Shown piece by piece: positions 53,396 through 61,957 of a stretch of DNA of 64,000 bases. Position numbers and translations under genes: made by a program. Source of the DNA: Candidatus Tidjanibacter faecipullorum (GTDB taxonomy: Bacteria > Bacteroidota > Bacteroidia > Bacteroidales > Rikenellaceae); contig DXCC01000004.1 of NCBI GenBank assembly GCA_019116245.1, positions 62,001 through 126,000 on the forward strand. Reading direction: 5' to 3'. Each line of letters begins with the position of its first letter. Positions within the stretch are counted from its first letter, which is position 1. The notes below the pieces were generated by a model. The model saw only the letters and a list, made by a program, of their open reading frames with translations. It was not told the DNA's origin and made no database searches.

Positions 53396-54750
53396 GCCTC
53401 ACCCTGCCCGAACCGTTCCTGGCCCGCACCGAACCGCTGCTGGGCGATGCGGCGGCCGCCTTTCTGCAAGCGATGAATGACACACCGCCCGTGTCGGTAC
53501 GCTGGAATCCCTACAAGACAGCTGGCGCTCCCGACGGCACACCCGTACCGTGGAACCGCTACGGCCGCTACCTGACCGAGCGTCCCTCCTTCACCACCGA
53601 TCCGTTGTTCCATGCAGGAGCCTACTACGTGCAGGAGGCTTCGTCGATGTTTGTCGAGCACCTGGTCCGCTCCGCCGCCGAACCGGAGGGGGCGCGCATC
53701 CTCGACCTCTGTGCCGCACCGGGCGGCAAGGCTACCCTATACGCCACGCTGGCCGGCGCCGAAGGCATCGTGGTGGCCAACGAAGTGGTCCGCAACCGCG
53801 CGCTGACGCTGGCCGACAACGCCCGCAAGTGGGGCATCGGCAATATGGTGGTGACCAACGACGACACGGCCCGGCTGGCCGGTCTCACGGAGTGGTTCGA
53901 CATCGTGGCGGTCGACGCCCCCTGTTCGGGCGAGGGCATGTTCCGCAAGAATCCCGACGCGATGACCGAGTGGAGTCCCGCCGCCCCGCAGCTGTGTGCG
54001 GCCCGTCAGCGTCAGATCCTGGCCGATGCCTGGGAGGCCCTGCGCCCGGGCGGCCTGCTCATCTACAGCACCTGCACGTTCAACCGCGAGGAGAACGAGG
54101 AGAATGTGGCCTGGCTGGCCGAACACTACGACTTCTCGGATGCCGGCGTGGAAGTTCCCGCCGCATGGGGCATCGAGCAGACCGAGGCGGGCGGTATCCG
54201 CTGCTTCCGTTTCTGGCCCCACCGGCTGCGGGGCGAAGGCTTCTTTGCCGCCGCGCTGCGCAAGGAGGGACAGAAGGGACGCCCCTTCCGCCCCAAGGCG
54301 CGCAAACCGCTCTTTGCCGAGCCCTCGCGACGCGAGACCGAGGCCCTGGCCCGCTGGATCGCCCAACCCGAATTCATGCGCTTTGCCCGCATCGGCGACA
54401 CCTACTACGGCTACTACGCCGCACCCTACGGCGACATCCGCACGCTGGCCGAATACCTCCACACGCTCCATTCGGGGGTCTGCATGGGCCAGCTCTTCAA
54501 CGGCACGCTGAAACCCGACCCGTCGCTGGCGCTGTTTCACGACCTCATCCGCACGGCCGCACCCGAGGCGGCCCTTTCGCGGGAGGATGCCCTGCACTAC
54601 CTGCGCCGGGAGGAGCTTCCCTCGCCAGAGGCTTTCAACGAGGGGATGAATCTGGTCACCTGCGAAGGCTACGCGCTGGGCTGGGCCAAGCGGATCGGCC
54701 AGCGCATCAACAACCTCTATCCCAAATCGCTGGCTATTCTCTACAAATAA
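53392..54750 (+). CDS. RsmF/RsmB-type rRNA cytosine-C5 methyltransferase
   Basis: This 452-residue SAM-dependent RNA m5C methylase has the SAM loop LDLCAAPGGKAT near 103-114, catalytic Cys in VDAPCSGEGMFRKNP near 180-194 and the second Cys in YSTCTFNREENEENV near 223-237. The long C-terminal part (about 290-452) contains a PUA-like RNA-binding region typical of RsmF relatives. Overlap of 4 nt with the kinase gene. Target position in rRNA is inferred only from family. Confidence 0.92.
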   Translation: MSLTLPEPFLARTEPLLGDAAAAFLQAMNDTPPVSVRWNPYKTAGAPDGTPVPWNRYGRYLTERPSFTTDPLFHAGAYYVQEASSMFVEHLVRSAAEPEGARILDLCAAPGGKATLYATLAGAEGIVVANEVVRNRALTLADNARKWGIGNMVVTNDDTARLAGLTEWFDIVAVDAPCSGEGMFRKNPDAMTEWSPAAPQLCAARQRQILADAWEALRPGGLLIYSTCTFNREENEENVAWLAEHYDFSDAGVEVPAAWGIEQTEAGGIRCFRFWPHRLRGEGFFAAALRKEGQKGRPFRPKARKPLFAEPSRRETEALARWIAQPEFMRFARIGDTYYGYYAAPYGDIRTLAEYLHTLHSGVCMGQLFNGTLKPDPSLALFHDLIRTAAPEAALSREDALHYLRREELPSPEAFNEGMNLVTCEGYALGWAKRIGQRINNLYPKSLAILYK

Positions 54751-54793
54751 CCCACGGACGGCCCGGCAGCCGCCCGCACAACGCTACGGAATC

Positions 54794-55306
54794 ATGGCAG
54801 ACAACTATCTGGAACGCAAAATGGAGGAGTACCTGGCCCAACCGGCCGGCGGCCGCTCGACACCGATCGCCACGCTGACCCGCCTGTTGCGCCGCAACCG
54901 CAGCTGCCGCGGCTACGACAGTCGGTTCATCGTCCGCGCGGACCAGCTCCGCCGCATCATCGCGGTGAATGCACTGACCCCCTCGGCGCGCAACCGACAG
55001 GCACTCCGTTTCCGGCCGGTACTCTCCGACGAGGCGCCGAAGGTGCTGCCCCTCATCCGGCTGGGCGGCGCACTGCCCCAGTTCCACCTGCCCCTGCCCG
55101 GCACGGAACCGAACGCCTTCATCGTCATCTGCGGCACGGTGCCCGAGGACCGCGACCTGGACATCGACCTGGGCATCTCGGCCCAGAGCATGCTGCTGGA
55201 GGCAACGGAGATGGGATTGAACGGCCTCTGCATCGGTGCCTTCGACCGGCAGGAGGGCGTCCACTATGTCCCGAAGATCCGCCCGGACGAGTTGATCATC
55301 CAATAG
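54794..55306 (+). CDS. Nitroreductase family flavoprotein
   Basis: This 170-residue FMN oxidoreductase-like protein has the family FMN loop RRNRSCRGYDSR near 33-44, NALTPSARNRQALRF near 59-73 and DLGISAQSMLLEATEMGLNG near 123-142. It is at the short end for the family. The substrate is unknown; it is monocistronic or the last gene of the preceding run (43-nt gap) and is followed by a strong terminator. Confidence 0.88.
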   Translation: MADNYLERKMEEYLAQPAGGRSTPIATLTRLLRRNRSCRGYDSRFIVRADQLRRIIAVNALTPSARNRQALRFRPVLSDEAPKVLPLIRLGGALPQFHLPLPGTEPNAFIVICGTVPEDRDLDIDLGISAQSMLLEATEMGLNGLCIGAFDRQEGVHYVPKIRPDELIIQ

Positions 55307-55323
55307 CCGCCCTGTACCTATAC

Positions 55324-55370
55324 AACAGACAGGAGGAGCCTCTTGCAAGAGACTCCTCCTGTCTGTTTTT
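55324..55370 (+). terminator. Strong terminator after the nitroreductase gene
   Basis: AACAGACAGGAGGAG and CTCCTCCTGTCTGTT form a perfect 15-bp stem with an inner CTCTT/AAGAG extension, followed by TTTTT. Confidence 0.9.
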
Positions 55371-55490
55371 CCATCGGTCGTCGGCCTCGGATCGCTCCCA
55401 TGCTGTGCCCCAACCGGCGGCACCGGCCAACCGGCTCCGGATCGGCCGCCTCCACCCCGGAGCAACACGCCATGGCAACCGGCCGATACG

Positions 55491-55519
55491 AAAAAAGCGA
55501 CCATCGTGTGATGATCGCT
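55491..55519 (-). terminator. Terminator of the tRNA-Val gene
   Basis: On the minus strand AGCGATCATC and GATGGTCGCT form a 10-bp stem with an ACAC loop, followed by a T-run, eight nt after the tRNA 3' end. Confidence 0.8.
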
Positions 55520-55526
55520 TCCCTTG

Positions 55527-55601
55527 TGGGAGCACAGGGATTCGAACCCCGGACCCTCTGCTTGTAAGGCAGATGCTCTGAACCAGCTGAGCTATACTCC
55601 C
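55527..55601 (-). tRNA. tRNA-Val (anticodon UAC)
   Basis: The minus strand folds into a full cloverleaf of 75 nt: acceptor GGGAGTA/TGCTCCC, D-arm GCTC..GAGC, anticodon stem TCTGC/GCAGA with loop CTTACAA (anticodon TAC), T-arm CGGGG/CCCTG with TTCGAAT loop, and discriminator A. CCA is not encoded. It reads GUA and, with wobble, other Val codons. Confidence 0.95.
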
Positions 55602-55637
55602 GTTACATCTGAAAGGCATTCCTTTCGTTTGCGAGTG

Positions 55638-55668
55638 CAAATATAGCACATTTTCCGCACACACCAAA
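55638..55668 (-). promoter_or_regulatory. Promoter of tRNA-Val
   Basis: On the minus strand TTTG (55668-55665), 19 nt, TATATTTG (55645-55638), a full consensus match about 36 nt upstream of the mature tRNA. Confidence 0.75.
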
Positions 55669-55927
55669 ATTTCAGCCACATTTTCCGCGTCAGATGCCCG
55701 TTTTTTCCCGATCCGACGGCACCAGCTCCTTTTTTCACCGATCGGCAGCCAATTCGCCCGGCCCGAAAGGCGAAGTGGAACGGTTCTTGCAGGATCATTC
55801 GGTAACCGGTCGCCGCACCGGTCCGAGGCGCACCGCACCCGAACGCGCAACCGCTCCGGGCCAGGCGGTCACGACCTGCCGAATGTGCCGGACCGGTTCC
55901 GAAACCGTCAACGATCACTTGCCGCTT

Positions 55928-56716
55928 ATGAAACACTTTTCCCTTTTGCTCATGCTGCTGCTGACCGGCTGGGTCGGCTACGCCCAGAACCACGAACTGG
56001 AACAGCCCGCCTCGGTGGACGAGGTGCGCACCCAGTCGGGTGTGGACCCCACGCGCGTCACGTCGCGCCTGGGCTACTCGTTCCGCTTCTTCGACCGCCC
56101 GGCCGACGCTGCCCAGATCAACAACCGCATCAGCGCCACCTTCGGCGTGAACGACTGGAGCTTCAATCTGAAGGCCGACCTCATCTCGCTCAACACGCTG
56201 CCCGGCCGCTCCGGTTTCGTCACCGGTTTCGGCGGCATGGCCTTCTCGGCACTGAACGCCTTCTTCGTCAACGAACGGCATGCGCTGGCCGCCTCGCTCG
56301 ACCTGGCCTTTCCCTTCGCCTCGCAGAACATCGCCACGGCCACAGGAGCCGACGGTTCGCTGACCCTCACCCCAGCAGTGACATACAGCTACACGATCAA
56401 CAGGAGCCTGATGCTGGCCATTCAGCCGCAGTACGCCTTCTCGCTCGCCACCGGCCGCGGATATGCCTGCACCAGCGTGCTGACCCTGCGCATCTTTCTG
56501 GCCAAATTCTATGATTCGGGATTCTACTTCGTCTTCGAGCCGCGTCCGATCTACGACTTCCAGGCCCGACAGTTCGATCTGGTGCTCTCCCCCATCGTGG
56601 GCACCACGCTCGGCGGAGGCTATGCGGTCTCCGTCCTGGCCGAGGTTCCCGTACGGGGACAGATGCTGCGCAGCCGCGGCGCCATGTACCTCTTTGCGCT
56701 GACCCGCACCTTCTGA
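55928..56716 (+). CDS. Putative outer-membrane beta-barrel protein
   Basis: This 262-residue protein has a Sec signal peptide (HFSLLLMLLLTGWVGYAQ) and then alternating amphipathic strands ending in the aromatic RTF C-terminus that barrel-assembly machinery favours. I recognise no specific family. Likely an outer-membrane barrel of eight to twelve strands. ATG 55928 is chosen because upstream in-frame codons lack protein character. A hairpin at 56740-56768 separates it from the convergent HsdR-N gene. Confidence 0.7.
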   Translation: MKHFSLLLMLLLTGWVGYAQNHELEQPASVDEVRTQSGVDPTRVTSRLGYSFRFFDRPADAAQINNRISATFGVNDWSFNLKADLISLNTLPGRSGFVTGFGGMAFSALNAFFVNERHALAASLDLAFPFASQNIATATGADGSLTLTPAVTYSYTINRSLMLAIQPQYAFSLATGRGYACTSVLTLRIFLAKFYDSGFYFVFEPRPIYDFQARQFDLVLSPIVGTTLGGGYAVSVLAEVPVRGQMLRSRGAMYLFALTRTF

Positions 56717-56739
56717 TCCCCGCCCGGCAGTTCCTTTCC

Positions 56740-56768
56740 GCAGGCGGCTCCCGCACGGGGCCGCCTGC
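56740..56768. terminator. Hairpin between convergent genes
   Basis: GCAGGCGG and CCGCCTGC plus four inner pairs (one G-U) form a 12-bp stem with a 5-nt loop. No T-run on either strand, so it may be a weak bidirectional terminator. Confidence 0.5.
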
Positions 56769-56776
56769 CGTCATTC

Positions 56777-57229
56777 CTACCGTCCGGACAGATCGGGAGG
56801 CGCCGCCAGCGGCTCGTAGATCAGGCCGTCCGCCGTCTCATAGAAATAGTGGCGCAGACCGTTGGTCAGCATGAGGTAGCGCGCCCCGACCACGCTGTTG
56901 TAGCGCACCGCCTGATCGAGCGTGCGGGCATCGATGGTCACTCCGGCCGCCTTGCACTCGGCCAGCAGCAGGGGCCGCTGCCCGCCGTCCAACACCACCA
57001 CGTCGGCCCGCTGTGCCGTACCGCCCAGCGCCACGGGATACTCCTGCACAATGGCGGTCGGCGCCACGCCCAACCCTTCGCGCAACCAGCCGAGCAGGTG
57101 GCGGCGCACCCACTCCTCGGGGGTCAGCAGCAGCCAGGCCCCGCGCAGGTCGTCCCAGACGTAGTCGCAGCCGCGACGCCGTGCAGCCCGCAGCCGCACA
57201 GGCGGAAAATTCAGAACCGGATAAGCCAT
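56777..57229 (-). CDS. Stand-alone HsdR N-terminal nuclease-like protein
   Basis: This 150-residue protein corresponds to the HSDR_N_2 family, the PD-(D/E)xK nuclease fold of type I restriction subunits occurring alone. Visible active-site candidates are Asp76 (RADVVVL) and Glu91-x-Lys93 (LAECKA), with a Glu in VQEYP near 63. No hsdM, hsdS or helicase part is nearby, so it is not a restriction system. Solitary members are common in Bacteroidetes and their role is unknown. ATG 57229 chosen (MAYPVLNFP). Confidence 0.85.
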   Translation of the reverse strand: MAYPVLNFPPVRLRAARRRGCDYVWDDLRGAWLLLTPEEWVRRHLLGWLREGLGVAPTAIVQEYPVALGGTAQRADVVVLDGGQRPLLLAECKAAGVTIDARTLDQAVRYNSVVGARYLMLTNGLRHYFYETADGLIYEPLAAPPDLSGR

Positions 57230-57295
57230 CTTGTGCAGGAAAAAACGTACTTTTACCGTTCGTTTCGTCCGGCCGCTGTGCGACCGGCGCCACGG

Positions 57296-57303
57296 CAAAG
57301 ATA
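57296..57303 (-). promoter_or_regulatory. -7 element for the HsdR-N gene
   Basis: TATCTTTG on the minus strand 67 nt upstream of the start codon, within the short gap shared with the divergent GH2-like gene. No clear -33 element. Confidence 0.4.
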
Positions 57304-57327
57304 ACGCACCGCAAAGAGAAAAACGCC

Positions 57328-59076
57328 ATGAAAATACGGATTCTTCCCCATACCCTGCTGCTGGCCTGTCTGCTGGCCGCTCCCGCGCTGTTGTGCGGCC
57401 AGTCGCGCGACACGACAGCGACCGTGTACGGCCCGCTGGCGGCCCGCCCCGACTCGACCGGCGCCGGCGCCCTGCTCGCGCCGCGGGCTCCGCTCATCCC
57501 CTGCGCCACGGAGGAAGAGGCGCTGACCGGCTCCCCATCGCCCTACGTCATCCCGTTGAACGAATGGCAGCGCGACACCGTACCCGGAGGCACCCGGTTC
57601 ACGACCCGCTTCAAGGTGCGCTACACCTGGAACAACCGCACCGTCCTGCTGCGCACGGAGGATGTCTCCTCCTCGTTCGGCGTAGCCATCAACGGCCAAC
57701 CGGCCGGCTACTGCCAGACGGGATCGGGCCATGCCGAATTTGACCTGACCCCCTGGATCCGTCCCGACTACAATACGGTCTCGCTGACGGTCTTCGACCA
57801 TGCGGCCGCCTCCGTACTGGAGAATGGCCGCGAGTCCGCCCCGGCCGGTTTCCGGGCCGCCAGCATCCTCTCCCAGCCCACCGTCCGCATCGAGGACGTT
57901 TTCCTGACGCCGACCCTCGGCGACGGTACCTGCTACATCGCCTGCGACGTGGCCATGCAGAGCCATCTGCTCAACCCCAAGGCGTGCGACATCGGCTACG
58001 AGCTCCTCAATCCCGCGGGCGAAACGGTGGCCACCGCCCGGAAGACGGTTCACTCCACCATGCTGCACTGCGACACGGTACGCTTCGTCATCGCCGTCAC
58101 CGACCCGCAGCTGTGGAACCACGAAACGCCCCACCTCTACACGCTGCTGCTGACCAACCGCAACGAAGGCCGCCTGACGGAGTGCATGGCCTTCCGGTTC
58201 GGCATCCGCCAGCCCGGCTGCCGCGACGGGGTCTTTCTGATGAACGGACGCCCCGTCACGCTGCGCGGCACCCGCTATGCCGCCAACGAAAACGCCTCGC
58301 TGGGCATCGCTCACCTGCAACGGCTCAAACGCGAGGGCTACAACTGCATCCTGGCCGACGGACGTCCCCAGCCCGACTACTTCTATGCGGCCTGCGACAG
58401 CCTCGGTCTCTACGTGTGCGATGCGGCCGACATCGACACCAGCCGCCAGCCCGAACGCATCACCAAGGGAGGCAACCCCAGCAACGATCCCGCCTGGCTG
58501 AATGGCTACCTCGACCGGCTGCGCCGCATGTACACCGGCTCGCACCTCCACCCCTCGGTGGTCGTCTATGCCCCGGCCCACGCATCGCGCAACGGGTTCT
58601 GCCTCTACGAAGGCTATTTGGCCCTCAAAGCGTGGGTACCCGAAACGCCGATCTGGTATGACGGCGCCGACGGCCAGTGGAACACCGACCTGACCGCCGA
58701 AGCCCTGACTGCCGCGCCCGATCCGGCTGCCGGCCGGGAACCGGTCGAGGTCTGCGTCCGGCCCCGCGACGGACGCTATGCCGTCGAACTGCACAACCGG
58801 ATGGAACTGACCGATCTGTCGCTCTTCTACCGGATCAAGGCGCGTGCCGGCCGTCTGCGCAGCTCGCGTTCGGGCGAACTGCTCCTGCCGGGCAACGCCA
58901 CTACCCCCATCCTGCTCGACCTGCCCGTCGTGCCGGCCGAAGAGGGCAAGGTGCAGATCGAACTGCACGTCCGCAAACCCGTCGTCCGCCACGAGGCTGC
59001 CGACCGCACCCCGCGCAAAGTCGCCGACCTCTACCAGACCAGCAAGACGACCGTCGCCCTGCCAATCCGCGAATAA
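57328..59076 (+). CDS. Exported GH2-like protein lacking catalytic glutamates
   Basis: This 582-residue protein has a signal peptide (LLACLLAAPALLCGQ). It follows the GH2 beta-galactosidase plan: jelly-roll (about 70-185; LDLTPWIRPDYNTVSLTV-like FDLTPWIRPD), Ig domain (187-290; DPQLWNHETPHLYTL), a start of the TIM barrel (MNGRPVTLRG at 305-314), and a C-terminal beta domain. But the acid/base segment reads HPSVVVYAPAHASRNG (408-423), with Ala419 where GH2 has the catalytic Glu, and the barrel stops after PETPIWYDGADGQW with no nucleophile region. It is therefore probably a non-catalytic, carbohydrate-binding or decayed derivative. ATG 57328 is fixed by the signal peptide. Confidence 0.75.
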   Translation: MKIRILPHTLLLACLLAAPALLCGQSRDTTATVYGPLAARPDSTGAGALLAPRAPLIPCATEEEALTGSPSPYVIPLNEWQRDTVPGGTRFTTRFKVRYTWNNRTVLLRTEDVSSSFGVAINGQPAGYCQTGSGHAEFDLTPWIRPDYNTVSLTVFDHAAASVLENGRESAPAGFRAASILSQPTVRIEDVFLTPTLGDGTCYIACDVAMQSHLLNPKACDIGYELLNPAGETVATARKTVHSTMLHCDTVRFVIAVTDPQLWNHETPHLYTLLLTNRNEGRLTECMAFRFGIRQPGCRDGVFLMNGRPVTLRGTRYAANENASLGIAHLQRLKREGYNCILADGRPQPDYFYAACDSLGLYVCDAADIDTSRQPERITKGGNPSNDPAWLNGYLDRLRRMYTGSHLHPSVVVYAPAHASRNGFCLYEGYLALKAWVPETPIWYDGADGQWNTDLTAEALTAAPDPAAGREPVEVCVRPRDGRYAVELHNRMELTDLSLFYRIKARAGRLRSSRSGELLLPGNATTPILLDLPVVPAEEGKVQIELHVRKPVVRHEAADRTPRKVADLYQTSKTTVALPIRE

Positions 59077-59500
59077 TACGGAGGAGCCGCTTCGCCCCGT
59101 TCCGCCGCTCGCCGCTTTCCTTGCAGGAAGGTGGCGAGCGGTCGTTTCAGCCGCATCCAACCGGCCAATTTTTCCATTGCTGCCGCCCCGCGCACAATCC
59201 ATCCATACATCCGCCATTCCGGCTCGGTCCACACCGTACCTGCCCTTCAGCACTCCCTCCGATCGGCTTGTGCTCCCATGTTCCACCCCGCCCCCACATG
59301 CTTCCTTCTCTATCCTCATCCCCCGCAACCGCCTTCCCACCGCCGTCCTCTCCGCCCCCTGTTGCCGCCGCCTACAGAAATATGGTTTTTTATTTGCATA
59401 ATTCATGCATTATGCTATCTTTGTAGACGGTTTTTTCCGAAAAAGAAGAAACACAAACAAAAACAACCCGAATCAACCACGCAAAAACCGACTACGTAAC
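59077..59500. other. Intergenic region upstream of the aminotransferase gene
   Basis: No gene is supported in these 424 nt. A 9-bp stem CCGCTCGCC/GGCGAGCGG with inner pairing lies at 59105-59141 and may end the GH2-like transcript. The GC-rich middle shows nothing. A consensus promoter lies at 59393-59423. Confidence 0.5.
59393..59423 (+). promoter_or_regulatory. Promoter of the aminotransferase gene
   Basis: TTTG (59393-59396), 19 nt, TATCTTTG (59416-59423), a full consensus match; leader about 70 nt, A-rich as in many Bacteroidetes leaders. The spacer contains a palindromic ATAATTCATGCATTAT-like stretch. Confidence 0.75.
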
Positions 59501-60703
59501 ATGCCCTCGATTTCCGAACGCGCGGCACGCATGCCCGCTTCTCCGATCCGCAAACTCGTACCTCTGGCCAACCAGGCCAAGGCAAAAGGCATCCGCATCT
59601 ATCACCTCAACATCGGCCAGCCCGACATAGAAACCCCGAAGGAAGGACTCGAAGCCCTGCGCCACATCGACCGCAAGGTGCTGGAGTACAGCCCCAGCGA
59701 AGGCATTGCCTCCTACCGCAACAAACTGGTGGACTACTACGCCCGCTTCGGCATCGACCTTTCGCCCGATCAGATCATGGTCACCACGGGCGGCTCGGAA
59801 GCTCTCCAGTTCGCCTTTCCCGCCTGCATCAACTTCGGCGACGACGTCATCATGACCGAACCGACCTATGCCAACTACATCTCGTTCGCCATGCAGGCCG
59901 GCGTCAAGGTACGCGCCATCCGCACCCGCATCGGGGACGGCTTCGCGCTGCCGAGCATCGAGGAGTTCGAGGAGCTGATCGACGCCGACACGAAGGCCAT
60001 TCTGATCTGCAACCCCAACAACCCGACGGGTTACCTCTATACTGAAGAGGAGATGCTCCGCCTGCGGGACATCGTCAAGAAACACGACCTGTTCCTCTTC
60101 TCCGACGAGGTGTACCGCGAATTCCGCTACACGGACGCCCCCTACCTGTCGGCCCTGCACCTGAAGGGCATCGAGGAGAATGTCGTGGTCATCGATTCCG
60201 TATCGAAACGCTACTCCGAGTGCGGCATCCGCATCGGCGCCGTCATCACGCGCAACAAACAACTGCACGACGCCATGATGAAGTTCGCCCAGGCCCGCCT
60301 GAGCCCGCCCCTGCTGGGTCAGATCGTCGCCGAAGCCTCGCTCGACGCTCCGCAGTCCTACATGGACGGCATCTACGACGAATACATTGCCCGCCGCAAC
60401 CTGCTGGTCGAGGGACTCAACCGGATTCCGGGCGTCTACTCCCCCATGCCGAGCGGTGCCTTCTACACGATGGCCGAACTCCCCATCGACGACTGCGACC
60501 GCTTCTGCGCCTGGCTGCTCGAGGAGTTCTCCTACGAAGGCGAAACGGTCATGCTCGCACCGGGTTCGGGCTTCTACATCCATCCCGAATACGGCCGCAC
60601 GCAGGTCCGCATGGCCTACGTGCTCAAACGCGAGGATCTGCAGCGCGCCCTCGTGCTGCTCGAAAAGGCGCTGGCCCAGTATCCCGGCCGCACGAACCGC
60701 TGA
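59501..60703 (+). CDS. PLP-dependent aminotransferase, class I/II fold
   Basis: This 400-residue aspartate aminotransferase-fold enzyme has GQPDIETP near 38-45, TTGGSEALQFA near 92-102, CNPNNPTGYLYT near 170-181, SDEVYREF near 202-209 and the Schiff-base lysine in DSVSKRYSECGIR near 232-244. The RMAYVLKREDLQRAL end is typical. Substrate pair is not deducible; many such enzymes handle aspartate, alanine or branched substrates. ATG 59501 is selected by the family-like start. The gene is convergent with the buk-ptb unit. Confidence 0.93.
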   Translation: MPSISERAARMPASPIRKLVPLANQAKAKGIRIYHLNIGQPDIETPKEGLEALRHIDRKVLEYSPSEGIASYRNKLVDYYARFGIDLSPDQIMVTTGGSEALQFAFPACINFGDDVIMTEPTYANYISFAMQAGVKVRAIRTRIGDGFALPSIEEFEELIDADTKAILICNPNNPTGYLYTEEEMLRLRDIVKKHDLFLFSDEVYREFRYTDAPYLSALHLKGIEENVVVIDSVSKRYSECGIRIGAVITRNKQLHDAMMKFAQARLSPPLLGQIVAEASLDAPQSYMDGIYDEYIARRNLLVEGLNRIPGVYSPMPSGAFYTMAELPIDDCDRFCAWLLEEFSYEGETVMLAPGSGFYIHPEYGRTQVRMAYVLKREDLQRALVLLEKALAQYPGRTNR

Positions 60704-60718
60704 CCGGTCCGATAAGCA

Positions 60719-60759
60719 AACAAGGGAGGTGCACCCCGGACGGGTGCACCTCCCTTGTT
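60719..60759. terminator. Bidirectional terminator after the aminotransferase gene
   Basis: AACAAGGGAGGTGCACCC and GGGTGCACCTCCCTTGTT form a perfect 18-bp stem around a 5-nt loop just after the stop codon. Confidence 0.85.
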
Positions 60760-60812
60760 ATTGTCCCCACCTAACTTTCAGCCTGTCCGGATCGCGGCCC
60801 GTACCGTGCCGG

Positions 60813-60850
60813 AAAAAGAGGAAGCCCGGCAGCGCATGCTGCCGGGCTTC
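60813..60850 (-). terminator. Terminator of the ptb-buk unit
   Basis: On the minus strand GAAGCCCGGCAGC and GCTGCCGGGCTTC form a 13-bp stem with an ATGC loop, followed by CTCTTTTT, 24 nt after the buk stop codon. Confidence 0.9.
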
Positions 60851-60874
60851 GATCCGTATGGGAACAGCCGCAGG

Positions 60875-61942
60875 CTATTCGTAAACTTTCGGCGACAGTT
60901 TGCCTTCCAATACACGCAGCGCGTTGAAAGCCAAAGCCTCCAGCTCGTTCTCGCCCGGCATGGGAACCACTTCGGCGATGAACGACACCATATCGGCAAT
61001 GTAGTCGCACACGTATTTCTCGTAAGCGATACCGCCGGTGAGGATAATGGCGTCCACCTTGCCCTTCAGCACGGCAGCCATCGAGCCGATCGCCTTACCC
61101 ACATTGTAGCACATGGCATCCTGGAGCAGAGCGGCGCGCTTGTCACCGTTCTCCGCACGACGGGAAATCTCCATGGCGCTGTTGGTACCGAAGTGGGCAA
61201 CGAAACCGCCCTTGCTGGTGATGAACTTGGAAATCTGCTCTACGGTATATTTGCCCGAAGCCATCCATTTCGCCACAGCCAGTGCGGGCAGACCGCCCAT
61301 GCGCTCCGGCGAGAAGGGGCCTTCGCCTTCCAGTGCGTTGTTCACGTCGATCACCTCGCCCTTGCAGTGAGCGCCGACCGAAATACCGCCGCCCAGGTGT
61401 ACGACGATCAAATTCAGATCCTCGTAACGCTTGCCGTGTTTCTCGGCATAGGCGCGGGCCATGGCCTTCTGGTTGAGGGCGTGGAAAATCGACACACGCT
61501 CAATGTCGGGGTGACCCGTGATGCGGGCAACATCCTGCAGCTCATCGACTACGACCGGATCGGCCATGTAGGCTTTCGCACCGGCCTCCTTGGCAATGTC
61601 GTAGGCCAGCAGGGCGCCCAGGTTGGAAGCGTGGTGGCCGACGGGACGGTTGCGGATGTCGTCGATCATCGTCTCGTTCACCTCATACACACCCGACTTC
61701 ACGGGTTTGATGAGGCCGCCGCGACCGATCACGGCATCGATGTCCGACAGTTTGACACCAGCCTCCTTCATGGCGTTGAGGATGATGTTCTTGCGGAAAT
61801 CGAACTGGTCGATCACGTTGGCGAACGGAGCGAGCTCTTCAGTCGAGTGGCGGAGCGTCAGCTCGCGAACGACCTTGTCATCGTTGTAGATAGCGACTTT
61901 CGTGGAAGTCGAACCGGGATTTATGGCAACTATCGTGTACAT
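60875..61942 (-). CDS. buk: Butyrate kinase
   Basis: Buk converts butyryl-phosphate and ADP to butyrate and ATP, the last step of butyrate (or branched-chain acyl) energy conservation. The 355-residue ASKHA-fold protein has AINPGSTSTKVAIY at 6-19, GRGGLIKPV near 93, PVGHHASNLG near 119, HLGGGISVGAH near 200 and ILTGGIAYEK near 300. It follows ptb by 15 nt, so acyl-CoA to acid conversion is encoded in one unit. Native chain-length preference is not visible. Confidence 0.95.
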   Translation of the reverse strand: MYTIVAINPGSTSTKVAIYNDDKVVRELTLRHSTEELAPFANVIDQFDFRKNIILNAMKEAGVKLSDIDAVIGRGGLIKPVKSGVYEVNETMIDDIRNRPVGHHASNLGALLAYDIAKEAGAKAYMADPVVVDELQDVARITGHPDIERVSIFHALNQKAMARAYAEKHGKRYEDLNLIVVHLGGGISVGAHCKGEVIDVNNALEGEGPFSPERMGGLPALAVAKWMASGKYTVEQISKFITSKGGFVAHFGTNSAMEISRRAENGDKRAALLQDAMCYNVGKAIGSMAAVLKGKVDAIILTGGIAYEKYVCDYIADMVSFIAEVVPMPGENELEALAFNALRVLEGKLSPKVYE

Positions 61943-61957
61943 GCTCTTTTCGTAAGA

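Larger units (their letters stand above)
55307..55927. other. Region with tRNA-Val and control elements, no protein gene
   Basis: It holds a plus-strand terminator (55324-55370), a tRNA terminator (55491-55519), tRNA-Val (55527-55601) and its promoter (55638-55668). Between 55670 and 55927 there is GC-rich sequence in frame with the next gene but without protein character. Confidence 0.5.

Noticed and set aside
55527..55601. tRNA-Val as phage attachment site
   Set aside because: No integrase or direct repeat of the tRNA end was seen nearby; the phage-type genes are over 45 kb away.
56777..57229. Restriction-modification system
   Set aside because: Only the HsdR N-terminal fold is present; no methylase, specificity or helicase genes are nearby.
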